In this document: positions 5,603 to 11,228 of the stretch, piece after piece
Numbering within the stretch: the first letter of the stretch is position 1
How the letters are laid out: every line of letters begins with the position of its first letter
From: Candidatus Firestonebacteria bacterium RIFOXYA2_FULL_40_8
GTDB lineage: Bacteria > Oederibacteriota > D2-FULL-39-29
Length of the DNA: 11,228 nucleotides
Assembly (NCBI GenBank): GCA_001778355.1
Contig: MFGS01000153.1
Coordinates: 1-11,228, forward strand
Direction of reading: 5' to 3'
Translations under genes and position numbers: made by a program
Notes under the pieces: generated by a model
The model's database searches: none
What the model was told of the DNA's origin: nothing
What the model saw: only the letters and a program-made list of their open reading frames with translations

Positions 5603-6750
5603 CAAACAAAAAGAACGTTTTACACATAATAACCAAGTTGGAACTAGGAGGAGCGCAACAAAATACATTATTCACCGTCAAAAAACACAACCGCGAGAAA
5701 TACAACGTGTTCTTAATAGCCGGCACGGAAGGTATCCTGGTTGAAGATGCAAAAAAAATAGAAAATCTTAAAACATATTTTCTTCCTGAGTTAAAACACG
5801 AGATTTCGCTTTACTATGATCTTAAATGCCTGTTTTTTCTGAAAAAAATATTTAAAAACGAAAAGATAGATATTGTTCATACTCACAGTTCAAAAGCCGG
5901 TATCCTCGGACGTTTTGCGGCAAAGATGGCAGGTGTGCCGGTCATCATCCATACGGTACACGGTTTTTCTTTTAATGATTTTCAGAACATAATAAAGAAA
6001 AACCTTTATATTTTCCTTGAAAGAATGACGGCAAAGTTTACGCATAAGCTTATAGTCGTGACCAAAGTCGATATAGAAAAAGGTCTTAATGCCGGGGTGG
6101 GGAAGAAAGAACAATATGCTGTAATAAGAAGCGGTTTTGACCTTTCTGAGTTTACCGTTCCCAGAGATCTGTCTATAATAAGAAAAGAATTTAACGTTAT
6201 TCCCGGAACAAAGACAGTAGGCATGGTTGCCTGCCTTAAAACCCAGAAAAATCCCGGTGATTTTGTAAGAATGAGCGCACTTGTAAAACAAAAGCATCCC
6301 GGCGTGAAATATTTCATCGTGGGAGATGGGGAAAAGAGAAAAGAGGTTGAAAAACTGATAGAGGAATTTAATTTAAAAAATGATATAATTTTAACCGGCT
6401 GGCGCAAGGATGTTGCGGAGTTTATTCAGTTATTTGATGTGGTCGTTCTAACTTCCCTCTGGGAAGGACTGCCCAGAGTTTTACCACAGGCGATGTGCGC
6501 CAAAAAGCCTGTAGTTGCCACCGCCGTTGACGGTTCAAAAGAAGCCGTAATTGACGGATCAAACGGCTATCTCGTACCGCCTAAAGATTATAAAGCGATA
6601 GCGGAAAAAGTAAGCGAGCTTCTTTCCGATGACGCTTTAAGAAAGAAAATGGGAGAAAACGGATACAAGATGGCGGACGAATGGGATCAGGACCGAATGG
6701 TAACCGACATAGAGAAACTCTATGTTGAATTACTAATGACTATTGACTAG
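5599..6750 (+). CDS. Glycosyltransferase family 4 protein
   Basis: This 383-aa GT-B fold enzyme of the GT4 type transfers a sugar from a nucleotide donor, probably to a lipid-linked or surface glycan. The N-terminal domain starts VLHIITKLELGGAQQNT, the glycine-rich acceptor-side loop, followed by IVHTHSSKAGILGR (about 92-105) and VHGFSF. The C-terminal domain has VACLKTQKNP, FIVGDGEKRKEVE, ILTGWRKDV and the donor-binding LWEGLPRVLPQAM near 297-309. In the EX7E pattern the second acidic residue is Gln (Glu299, Gln307), a variant I have seen in WEGLPRV-type members. Start choice rests on AGGTGG 8 nt upstream. The final residues (MTID and the TAG stop) are encoded by a heptamer repeat array, so the original C-terminus may have been different. 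Donor and acceptor are unknown. Confidence 0.9.
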   Translation: MTNKKNVLHIITKLELGGAQQNTLFTVKKHNREKYNVFLIAGTEGILVEDAKKIENLKTYFLPELKHEISLYYDLKCLFFLKKIFKNEKIDIVHTHSSKAGILGRFAAKMAGVPVIIHTVHGFSFNDFQNIIKKNLYIFLERMTAKFTHKLIVVTKVDIEKGLNAGVGKKEQYAVIRSGFDLSEFTVPRDLSIIRKEFNVIPGTKTVGMVACLKTQKNPGDFVRMSALVKQKHPGVKYFIVGDGEKRKEVEKLIEEFNLKNDIILTGWRKDVAEFIQLFDVVVLTSLWEGLPRVLPQAMCAKKPVVATAVDGSKEAVIDGSNGYLVPPKDYKAIAEKVSELLSDDALRKKMGENGYKMADEWDQDRMVTDIEKLYVELLMTID

Positions 6751-6800
6751 TGACTATTTAATGAAGGCGAAGAAAAGCTTTCGCCGTTATTTAAAAAATT
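6729..6800 (+). repeat. Composite repeat copy 1: NTGACTA heptamers plus hairpin
   Basis: Four heptamers (ATTACTA, ATGACTA, TTGACTA, GTGACTA) run from 6729 to 6756, then ATTTAATGAAGGCGAA leads into a hairpin with arms GGCGAA (6766-6771) and TTCGCC (6780-6785). The flank continues CGCCGTTATTTAA. The array overlaps the end of the glycosyltransferase gene and contains its stop codon. The same layout recurs at 7142-7206 and, inverted, at 6821-6880. Confidence 0.8.
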
Positions 6801-6820
6801 AACTATTTTGCAGTTACTAA

Positions 6821-6880
6821 ATTTCAGCGGAGGTATTTATCCGCTTACCATAAATAGTCAATAGTCATTAGTACTTAGTC
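6821..6880 (-). repeat. Composite repeat copy 2, inverted
   Basis: Read on the minus strand, 6880-6821 gives AGTACTA, ATGACTA and TTGACTA heptamers, then ATTTATGGTAAGCGGA and a hairpin with arms AGCGGA and TCCGCT (plus-strand positions 6826-6831 and 6840-6845, 8-nt loop). It shares an exact 18-nt inverted match with copy 1 (6732-6749 against 6855-6872) and an exact 23-nt one with copy 3 (6857-6879 against 7145-7167). Confidence 0.75.
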
Positions 6881-6910
6881 ATTTTTAGAGGTATTAGTAC
6901 TTAGTCATTT
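6867..6910 (+). repeat. 18-nt direct repeat, spacing 26 nt
   Basis: ATTAGTACTTAGTCATTT occurs exactly at 6867-6884 and again at 6893-6910. The second copy ends 6 nt before the Shine-Dalgarno of the small membrane protein gene. It looks like a partial tandem duplication of the outer end of composite repeat copy 2. Confidence 0.85.
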
Positions 6911-6925
6911 GTTTTTAAGGAGTCC

Positions 6926-7135
6926 ATGTTCTATAAACTGTTAGCCATACTTATAGGTCTTGCCATCGCAGCGCTCGGATTTTGGTTTGTCCGCGGGGCG
7001 CTCGGCTATTTTATAGAGTCGGTCGTTGATCTTATTATATATTTTATTCATAACCTGGCGAGTATCTTTATTTTTGTAATCGGGTTCATTACCGCGCTGA
7101 TCACGGTCGGCGAAGCGATGGAAAAGAAAAGATAA
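6926..7135 (+). CDS. Small two-helix membrane protein, unknown function
   Basis: The 69-aa product consists almost entirely of two hydrophobic segments, about residues 4-23 and 37-62, joined by a loop with few charges (Arg23, Glu31, Asp35) and ending in a charged tail (GEAMEKKR). I do not recognise a family. A clear Shine-Dalgarno (AAGGAG, 6917-6922) precedes the ATG, though only 3 nt away, which is short. The gene is bracketed by perfect 23-nt inverted repeats (6857-6879 and 7145-7167) belonging to the composite repeat family, so it could be a passenger between two repeats or simply a gene whose both flanks were colonised. Coding is supported by the start signal, the membrane pattern and the clean stop; no homology is claimed. 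Confidence 0.7.
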   Translation: MFYKLLAILIGLAIAALGFWFVRGALGYFIESVVDLIIYFIHNLASIFIFVIGFITALITVGEAMEKKR

Positions 7136-7141
7136 AAAACA

Positions 7142-7206
7142 AGTACTAAGTACTAATGACTATTGACAATTTAATGAAGGCGGGAAAGGATACCCCGCCG
7201 TAATGT
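7142..7206 (+). repeat. Composite repeat copy 3: AGTACTA/ATGACTA heptamers plus hairpin
   Basis: Heptamers AGTACTA twice, ATGACTA and TTGACAA fill 7142-7169, starting 6 nt after the stop of the small membrane gene. ATTTAATGAAGGCGGG then leads into a hairpin with arms GGCGGG (7179-7184) and CCCGCC (7194-7199), 9-nt loop, followed by GTAATGTAA. Compared with copy 1 the two inner stem pairs have changed from A-T to G-C on both arms. Confidence 0.8.
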
Positions 7207-7221
7207 AATAAAAAGGAAATC

Positions 7222-8295
7222 ATGAATCGTGTAAATAAGCTTAGAGAAGTGTTAATGAAAAAAAAGCTGGATGGTTTTTTGATTACAAGCACGATAAATC
7301 GGAATTATATAAGCGGTTTTACGGGGTCTACGGCTGCGATAATGCTTACACAAAAAAATGCTCTGTTTGTGACTGATTCAAGGTATACCGAGCAGGCAAA
7401 AAAGGAATTAGGCCGGGGTTTTGAAATAAAAGAGATCAAATCTTCAAAGGAGTATTATCAGGCCTTTCTTGAGGTAATCAACAAAGATAACGTTAAGACT
7501 CTGGGAGTTGAAGCTAAGCACCTGACTATTTCCCAGTATGAAGTTCTCAAAAAAAACCTTTTGAAGATAAAAATCTCTCTGGAATCCTCATTGGTTGAGA
7601 ACTTAAGAGAGACCAAGGACGAAGATGAAGTTATTTGTATCAAAAAAGCCGTAGAAATTGCTGAAACGGCGTTTAATAAGACCCTGAAAAAAATAAAGCC
7701 GGGGGTTAGGGAAACGGAAGTTGCGGCTGACCTGGAATATAATATGCGCCTTTTGGGTTCTGAGGGGCAGGCGTTTCCCACTATTGTGGCTTCCGGGGAA
7801 AGAGGAGCTATGCCTCACGGGCTGGCCTCAACTAAGAAAATCAACAGGGGAGAGCTGATAGTTATTGATTTTGGGGCTGTTTGTAAGGGATATTGTTCCG
7901 ACTTGACAAGGACAGTCGGATTGGGTATAATAAACGGGTTAAAAAGAAAGCAGTATAAAGTGGTTTATGAAGCCCAACAAATGGCTGTTTCAAGTATAAG
8001 AAGTGGAGTAAGCCTGTCCGTTCCGGACAAAAAAGCGAGAAATTACCTGAAAAAAAACGGTATGGAGAAGCATTTTACCCACGGGCTGGGGCACGGGTTG
8101 GGACGGAACGTACATGAAAATCCGTCAATAGGCAGTAAAATAAAAGGTATTTTCAAGGCAGGTATGGTCGTAACCGTTGAACCCGGAGTTTATTATGCCG
8201 GGAGCCACGGAATCCGTATTGAAAACGATGTAATTGTAAATGACAAGGGCTGTGAGCTCCTCGGAGCCGACCAACGAAGGTTAGTAGTCCTGTAG
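7222..8295 (+). CDS. M24 family aminopeptidase (Xaa-Pro aminopeptidase/dipeptidase type)
   Basis: This 357-aa cytoplasmic metallopeptidase cleaves an N-terminal residue before proline or a related bond. It has a creatinase-like N-terminal domain (about 1-125, with the MKKKLDGFLITS opening) and a pita-bread catalytic domain. All five expected metal ligands are visible: Asp216 in VIDFGA, Asp227 in YCSDLTRT, His291 in THGLGHGLG, Glu320 in TVEPGVYY and Glu334 in RIENDV. The upstream HGLAS motif (199-203) supplies the usual substrate-side His. AAGGA (7213-7217) precedes the ATG by 4 nt. The gene lies 23 nt before efp, an association common in bacteria and one that goes with removal of proline-containing peptides, although no direct link to EF-P is proven. 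Whether it acts as PepP or PepQ cannot be decided here. Confidence 0.92.
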   Translation: MNRVNKLREVLMKKKLDGFLITSTINRNYISGFTGSTAAIMLTQKNALFVTDSRYTEQAKKELGRGFEIKEIKSSKEYYQAFLEVINKDNVKTLGVEAKHLTISQYEVLKKNLLKIKISLESSLVENLRETKDEDEVICIKKAVEIAETAFNKTLKKIKPGVRETEVAADLEYNMRLLGSEGQAFPTIVASGERGAMPHGLASTKKINRGELIVIDFGAVCKGYCSDLTRTVGLGIINGLKRKQYKVVYEAQQMAVSSIRSGVSLSVPDKKARNYLKKNGMEKHFTHGLGHGLGRNVHENPSIGSKIKGIFKAGMVVTVEPGVYYAGSHGIRIENDVIVNDKGCELLGADQRRLVVL

Positions 8296-8318
8296 ATTGT
8301 TTAGGGGGAAAAGGAATA

Positions 8319-8882
8319 ATGATATATTCAAGTGATTTAAAGAGAGGCGTGCTTCTGGATATTGACGGGATTATATATGAAGTTGTCGACTACTCCAGGC
8401 ATAAACCGGGCAAAGGCGCTACTAACATTAAAACCAGGATCAGAAATGTTAAACTGGATACAACAATAGAAAGAACTTTTGATGCCGACATGAATCTTAA
8501 ACTTGCCGAAGTTGAGCAGAAAGATATGCAGTATCTGTACAAAGACGCAGGAAATTACGTGTTTATGGATACTGAGAGTTTTGAACAGCAGTTTTTTACC
8601 CCTGCCGCGCTTGGTAACGCAGTAAAATTCCTGAAAGAAAACATGGTGATCTATGCATTGCTGCATAAAGGGGAGCCTATTGGTGTTCAGCTTCCTAATG
8701 CCGTGGAGCTCAAAATTGTAGAGACGGTCCCGGGAATTAAAGGTGATACGGTTACCGGCGGTTCAAAACCGGCTACCCTGGAAACGGGCGCGGTTGTTCA
8801 GGTTCCTCTTTTTGTTTTAGAGGGAGAAACGGTAAAGATAGACACCAGGACCGGCGAGTATCTGGAAAGAGTACAAAAATAA
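8319..8882 (+). CDS. efp: Translation elongation factor P
   Basis: This 187-aa protein relieves ribosome stalling at consecutive prolines by binding near the E site. The three beta-barrel domains are complete. Domain I carries the tip loop RHKPGKGATN, whose Lys32 matches the position modified in E. coli (Lys34). Domain II has the TFEQ-like segment ESFEQQF, and the C-terminal domain contains GIKGDTVTGGSKPATLETGA and VPLFVLEGETVKIDTRTGEY, the family signature. Length agrees with the usual 185-190 residues. No modification enzyme gene is in the window, so the state of Lys32 is unknown. A strong purine tract (GGGGGAAAAGGAA) precedes the ATG. A hairpin follows the stop. Confidence 0.97.
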   Translation: MIYSSDLKRGVLLDIDGIIYEVVDYSRHKPGKGATNIKTRIRNVKLDTTIERTFDADMNLKLAEVEQKDMQYLYKDAGNYVFMDTESFEQQFFTPAALGNAVKFLKENMVIYALLHKGEPIGVQLPNAVELKIVETVPGIKGDTVTGGSKPATLETGAVVQVPLFVLEGETVKIDTRTGEYLERVQK

Positions 8883-8886
8883 ACTT

Positions 8887-8910
8887 GATGAACGGAAATT
8901 TCTGTTCGTC
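8887..8910 (+). other. Hairpin after efp
   Basis: GATGAACGGAA (8887-8897) pairs with TTCTGTTCGTC (8900-8910), 11 pairs including two G-T, closing on a tight A/T-rich tip. A smaller AGGAT-ATCCT dyad (8914-8925) follows. There is no proper run of U behind either, so it is a poor intrinsic terminator. It may be a processing or attenuation site in the efp-accB spacer, whose remaining 69 nt show only the accB Shine-Dalgarno. Confidence 0.45.
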
Positions 8911-8994
8911 TGTAGGATTTATCCTGTTTGAAAATTAACGGATAGATACCCGGCTTAGATTTACAGCGGGACAAGCAAAAATACCGGAGGAAAA

Positions 8995-9474
8995 ATGAAT
9001 ACAAAAGAGATAAAAGAGCTTATTGATTTACTAAAAGGGAGCGATGTCTCCGAAATTGAAATAGAAAGAGAAGGGATAAAACTTAAAATTAAGAAAGGTC
9101 CTTCGGGCGCAATCATGACCCCGGTTATGACCTCGCAGCCTGTTGTTCACATGCAGGCCCCGCAGCCTGTTGCTGCTCCTGCTGCCACTGCTCCAGTAGC
9201 CGCAGCTGCCGCGCCGGCACCGGCAAAACCTCTTGGAAACACTATCAACTCACCTATGGTGGGAACTTTCTATAAAGCTCCTTCACCGGAATCTCCTGCT
9301 TTTGTTAAAGAAGGCGATATTATAAAGGAAGGCCAGACAGTTTGCATTATCGAAGCTATGAAGCTGATGAACGAACTCAAATCCGAAGTAAAAGGTAAGA
9401 TAACTAAAATTCTCGTGGAAAACGGCCAGGCCGTGGAGTTCGGACAGCCTTTATTTGTCGTGGAACCGGCGTAG
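8995..9474 (+). CDS. accB: Acetyl-CoA carboxylase biotin carboxyl carrier protein
   Basis: This 159-aa protein carries the biotin that shuttles carboxyl groups in the first step of fatty acid synthesis. The N-terminal part (1-35) has the typical IKELIDLLKGSDVSEIEIE opening. A flexible Ala/Pro linker spans about 54-80 and the biotinyl domain about 83-159. The biotin site EAMKLMNEL gives Lys123. INSPMVGTFYKAPSPESPAF is the start of the domain, the so-called thumb region of bacterial AccB. GGAGG (8986-8990) lies 4 nt before the ATG. The accC start comes 4 nt after the stop, so the two subunits are made together. The carboxyltransferase genes accA and accD are not in the window. Confidence 0.97.
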   Translation: MNTKEIKELIDLLKGSDVSEIEIEREGIKLKIKKGPSGAIMTPVMTSQPVVHMQAPQPVAAPAATAPVAAAAAPAPAKPLGNTINSPMVGTFYKAPSPESPAFVKEGDIIKEGQTVCIIEAMKLMNELKSEVKGKITKILVENGQAVEFGQPLFVVEPA

Positions 9475-9478
9475 CCCT

Positions 9479-10822
9479 ATGTTTAAAAAAGTATTAATAG
9501 CAAACAGGGGTGAAATTGCCCTTAGAATTATCAGAGCCTGTAAAGAAATGGGAATCCGCACCGTGGCGGTATATTCCAAGGCGGACGAGAGCTCTCTTTA
9601 TGTAAAACAAGCCGATGAAAGTGTTTGTATCGGTCCTGCTCAATCCAGCAAAAGTTATCTTTCAATTCCTAATCTTATCTCAGCCGCAGAAATAACAGAC
9701 GCAGAAGCAATTCATCCCGGCTACGGCTTTCTTGCGGAGAACGCGCATTTCGCGGAGATATGCAGGGACTGTTCCATAAAATTCATCGGCCCTTCCCCTG
9801 AAGCCATTAAAAAACTCGGGGATAAAGTATACGCGAAAGACACCATGAGAAAAGCCGGAGTTTGTGTTGTGCCCGGCAGTGAAGGCGTGGTTAAAGACGA
9901 TAAAGAAGCGTTAAAGATTGCAAAATCAATAGGTTATCCTGTAATAGTAAAAGCCAGCGCAGGCGGCGGCGGAAGAGGCATGAGAGTTGCGCATAACGAT
10001 GTTTCCCTTGTAAACGGTTATCTTACCGCGCGCGCGGAAGCCGAGTCAGCGTTTGGCAACTCAGCGGTATATATAGAAAAGTACATAGAAGAACCCAGGC
10101 ATGTGGAGTTCCAGTTCATGGGCGATGATTTCGGCGATGTGGTCCAGCTGGGAGAAAGAGATTGCACGGTTCAAAGAAAACACCAGAAACTTATAGAAGA
10201 GGCACCGTCTCCCGCTATGAATCCGAAATTAAGAGAAGAGATGGGCAGGGCCGTGGTCAAAGGCGCAAAAGCAGTAAATTACACGAACGCCGGCACTATG
10301 GAATTCCTTCTGGATAAATACAATAAATACTACTTTATGGAAGTTAACACCAGGATACAGGTCGAACACGGAGTTACCGAAACCGTTATGGGCGTGGACC
10401 TTATTAAAGAACAGTTAAGAGTTGCCTTCGGAGAAAAGCTGTCCTTCTCCAAAAAAGAGTTCCATTTCAGAGGCCATGCGATAGAGTGCCGTATCAATGC
10501 GGAAGATTCCGAGAAAGGCTTTTTACCGTCGCCGGGAAAAGTTACCCAATTTATAGTTCCGGGCGGTATCGGAATACGTTTAGATACCCAGGTTTACGCC
10601 GGGTACAGCATTCCTCCTTTTTATGATTCCATGATAGCCAAACTTATCGCCCACGGTAATGACAGAACGGAAGCGATAGACAGAATGGCAAGAGCTCTTG
10701 ACGAATTCGTGATTGAAGGTATAAAAACCACGATACCGTTCCATAAAAAAGTAATGATGAACTCCTCTTTCAGAAGAGGCGAGTTTAATACCAGTTTCGT
10801 AGAAACCTTTTTAGGAAAATAA
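9479..10822 (+). CDS. accC: Acetyl-CoA carboxylase, biotin carboxylase subunit
   Basis: This 447-aa ATP-grasp enzyme carboxylates the biotin on AccB using ATP and bicarbonate. The biotin carboxylase N-terminal domain opens FKKVLIANRGEIALRI. The ATP-grasp region has Lys158, the glycine loop AGGGGRGMRV (161-170), EKYIEEPRHVEFQ and ERDCTVQRKHQKLIEE. The active site segment FMEVNTRIQVEH places Glu288, Asn290, Arg292, Gln294 and Glu296 at the same numbers as in E. coli AccC, and the catalytic Arg338 is present in IECRINAED. The C-terminal part is complete and no key residue is missing. I chose ATG 9479 over an in-frame start at 9455, because the longer form would overlap accB and add residues before the conserved first strand. 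Translation is probably coupled to accB. Confidence 0.97.
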   Translation: MFKKVLIANRGEIALRIIRACKEMGIRTVAVYSKADESSLYVKQADESVCIGPAQSSKSYLSIPNLISAAEITDAEAIHPGYGFLAENAHFAEICRDCSIKFIGPSPEAIKKLGDKVYAKDTMRKAGVCVVPGSEGVVKDDKEALKIAKSIGYPVIVKASAGGGGRGMRVAHNDVSLVNGYLTARAEAESAFGNSAVYIEKYIEEPRHVEFQFMGDDFGDVVQLGERDCTVQRKHQKLIEEAPSPAMNPKLREEMGRAVVKGAKAVNYTNAGTMEFLLDKYNKYYFMEVNTRIQVEHGVTETVMGVDLIKEQLRVAFGEKLSFSKKEFHFRGHAIECRINAEDSEKGFLPSPGKVTQFIVPGGIGIRLDTQVYAGYSIPPFYDSMIAKLIAHGNDRTEAIDRMARALDEFVIEGIKTTIPFHKKVMMNSSFRRGEFNTSFVETFLGK

Positions 10823-10837
10823 GCCGAAGAATGGTCT

Positions 10838-10869
10838 GAGGCTTGGACGCTCGGATGCTTAGATGCTTG
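10838..10869 (+). repeat. Tandem octamer array, four units of GANGCTYR
   Basis: Four head-to-tail 8-nt units fill 10838-10869: GAGGCTTG, GACGCTCG, GATGCTTA, GATGCTTG. The array starts 15 nt after the accC stop and is followed, 39 nt later, by the second TGTCATCC palindromic repeat. The same order (array, about 40 nt, palindrome) is seen at 880-1035. Confidence 0.8.
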
Positions 10870-10908
10870 GCGAAAACAAACAAGAAGTTGAGCAAAGGTG
10901 TTTTCTTC

Positions 10909-10947
10909 TGTCATCCTCGAGTGTTTTTGTCGAGGATCCAGTGTCTT
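10909..10947 (+). repeat. Interspersed palindromic repeat, copy 2
   Basis: TGTCATCC (10909-10916) and GGATCCAGTGTCTT (10934-10947) are identical to the ends of copy 1 at 957-1035. ATCCTCGA (10913-10920) forms a perfect 8-bp stem with TCGAGGAT (10930-10937) across a 9-nt loop. T-rich sequence follows (TTTGTTTTTA), but 10 nt away, so it might act as a weak terminator for accC. Confidence 0.7.
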
Positions 10948-10978
10948 TGTTTTTATAAATAATAACACTTTAGTGTAG

Positions 10979-11007
10979 AACGTGAGTAACGTGCTAACGT
11001 GGAACGT
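10979..11007 (+). repeat. AACGTG quasi-periodic repeat before the IolB-like gene
   Basis: AACGTG starts at 10979, 10988 and 10996, and AACGTT at 11003, giving steps of 9, 8 and 7 nt. It resembles the other arrays but is less regular, and it lies in front of a gene, about 20 nt before the Shine-Dalgarno, rather than just after a stop. Confidence 0.55.
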
Positions 11008-11040
11008 TTTAACATAATTTATACGAAAGGGAGTTATGCC

Positions 11041-11228
11041 ATGTCAAAACAAAACTTACTTTATCGCAAGAAAATCTCAAACGGCCTTACCAATCTTGTT
11101 TCTATCGCAAAGAAAGAAACAAGAAATATTGACTTCTCCGTGCTTAAGTTAAAAAAGAAACAAAAATATGAGAACAAAAGTAAAACTCACGAAAGAGTCG
11201 TTATCATTCTCGGCGGGAAATGTAATGT
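11041..11228 (+). CDS. IolB-like protein (5-deoxy-glucuronate isomerase family), N-terminal part
   Basis: The frame is open from ATG 11041 to the window edge, 62 full codons. AAAGGGAG (11026-11033) precedes it by 7 nt. The fragment has LLYRKKISNGLTNLVSIA near the N-terminus, then IDFSVLKLKK and a cupin-like strand pair HERVVIILGGKCNV at the cut edge. From memory this pattern (LLR, NG, hydrophobic strand, then a V-x-GxxxV strand) matches the start of the IolB/KduI cupin family. IolB converts 5-deoxy-glucuronate to 2-deoxy-5-keto-gluconate in myo-inositol breakdown. The metal-binding His cluster would lie beyond the window, so the call rests on a short fragment; another cupin is possible. An overlapping ATG at 11036 in a different frame gives only about 40 codons and is dismissed. 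Confidence 0.55.
   Translation, partial: MSKQNLLYRKKISNGLTNLVSIAKKETRNIDFSVLKLKKKQKYENKSKTHERVVIILGGKCN

Noticed and set aside
5890..6407. Two long minus-strand frames opposite the glycosyltransferase
   Set aside because: They are antisense shadows of a gene with clear GT4 motifs, with no start signals and no recognisable product.
6766..6785. Intrinsic terminator after the glycosyltransferase
   Set aside because: The stem is followed by GTTATTTAAAA rather than a run of T, and the same hairpin family recurs as a repeat in both orientations.
9455..9478. Longer AccC start at 9455
   Set aside because: It would overlap accB by 20 nt and add eight residues not seen in AccC; ATG 9479 gives E. coli-like numbering of active-site residues.
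10913..10960. Intrinsic terminator of accC
   Set aside because: The stem is good, but the T-rich stretch begins about 10 nt after it and the ends match an interspersed repeat, so it is reported as a repeat only.

Overview
The window reads as a piece of chromosome from an uncultured Gram-negative bacterium with moderately low GC. An ExbB/ExbD pair with a TonB-type inner-membrane partner implies an outer membrane, and the core genes (EF-P, AccB, AccC, Xaa-Pro peptidase) are ordinary bacterial types using the standard code. I cannot name the phylum. The tandem-repeat-rich gaps remind me of candidate phyla such as Omnitrophota or Elusimicrobiota, but that is only an impression. Apart from the cut gene at the left edge, every gene is on the + strand.

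Layout. Positions 1-290 (minus) hold the 5' part of a DUF2723 membrane glycosyltransferase-like gene. It diverges from a DUF192 gene at 402-869. Both start codons lie 5 nt from their -10 boxes, so both messages look leaderless. A 280-nt gap (870-1149) holds a heptamer array, a palindromic interspersed repeat and a near-consensus promoter (1057-1085). That promoter serves exbB (1150-1848), exbD (1853-2275) and, past a palindrome-filled gap, a TonB-position protein (2421-3626). The latter has a TonB-like SxxxH membrane helix but a SIMPL/DUF541 domain where a TonB C-terminal domain would be expected. The same transcript could continue into a nitroreductase (3646-4221), an FAD amine-oxidase-type protein (4221-5483) and a GT4 glycosyltransferase (5599-6750), with stop/start overlaps. 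Between the last two is a 40-codon remnant of a second GT4 N-terminus, joined to both neighbours by ATGA overlaps.

Positions 6729-7206 carry three copies of a composite repeat (heptamer array plus hairpin whose arms covary). They bracket a 69-aa two-helix membrane protein gene (6926-7135) with 23-nt perfect inverted repeats. Next comes a housekeeping cluster: M24 peptidase (7222-8295), efp (8319-8882), accB (8995-9474) and accC (9479-10822), the last two being half of acetyl-CoA carboxylase. After accC come an octamer array, a second copy of the palindromic repeat seen near 957-1035, another short array, and the start of an IolB-like gene cut by the right edge.

The two main points of interest are the ExbB-ExbD-(TonB-like/SIMPL) operon and the 7- or 8-bp tandem arrays that begin just after, or at, the stop codons of five genes. 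Each array has a different unit sequence and most are followed by a palindrome.
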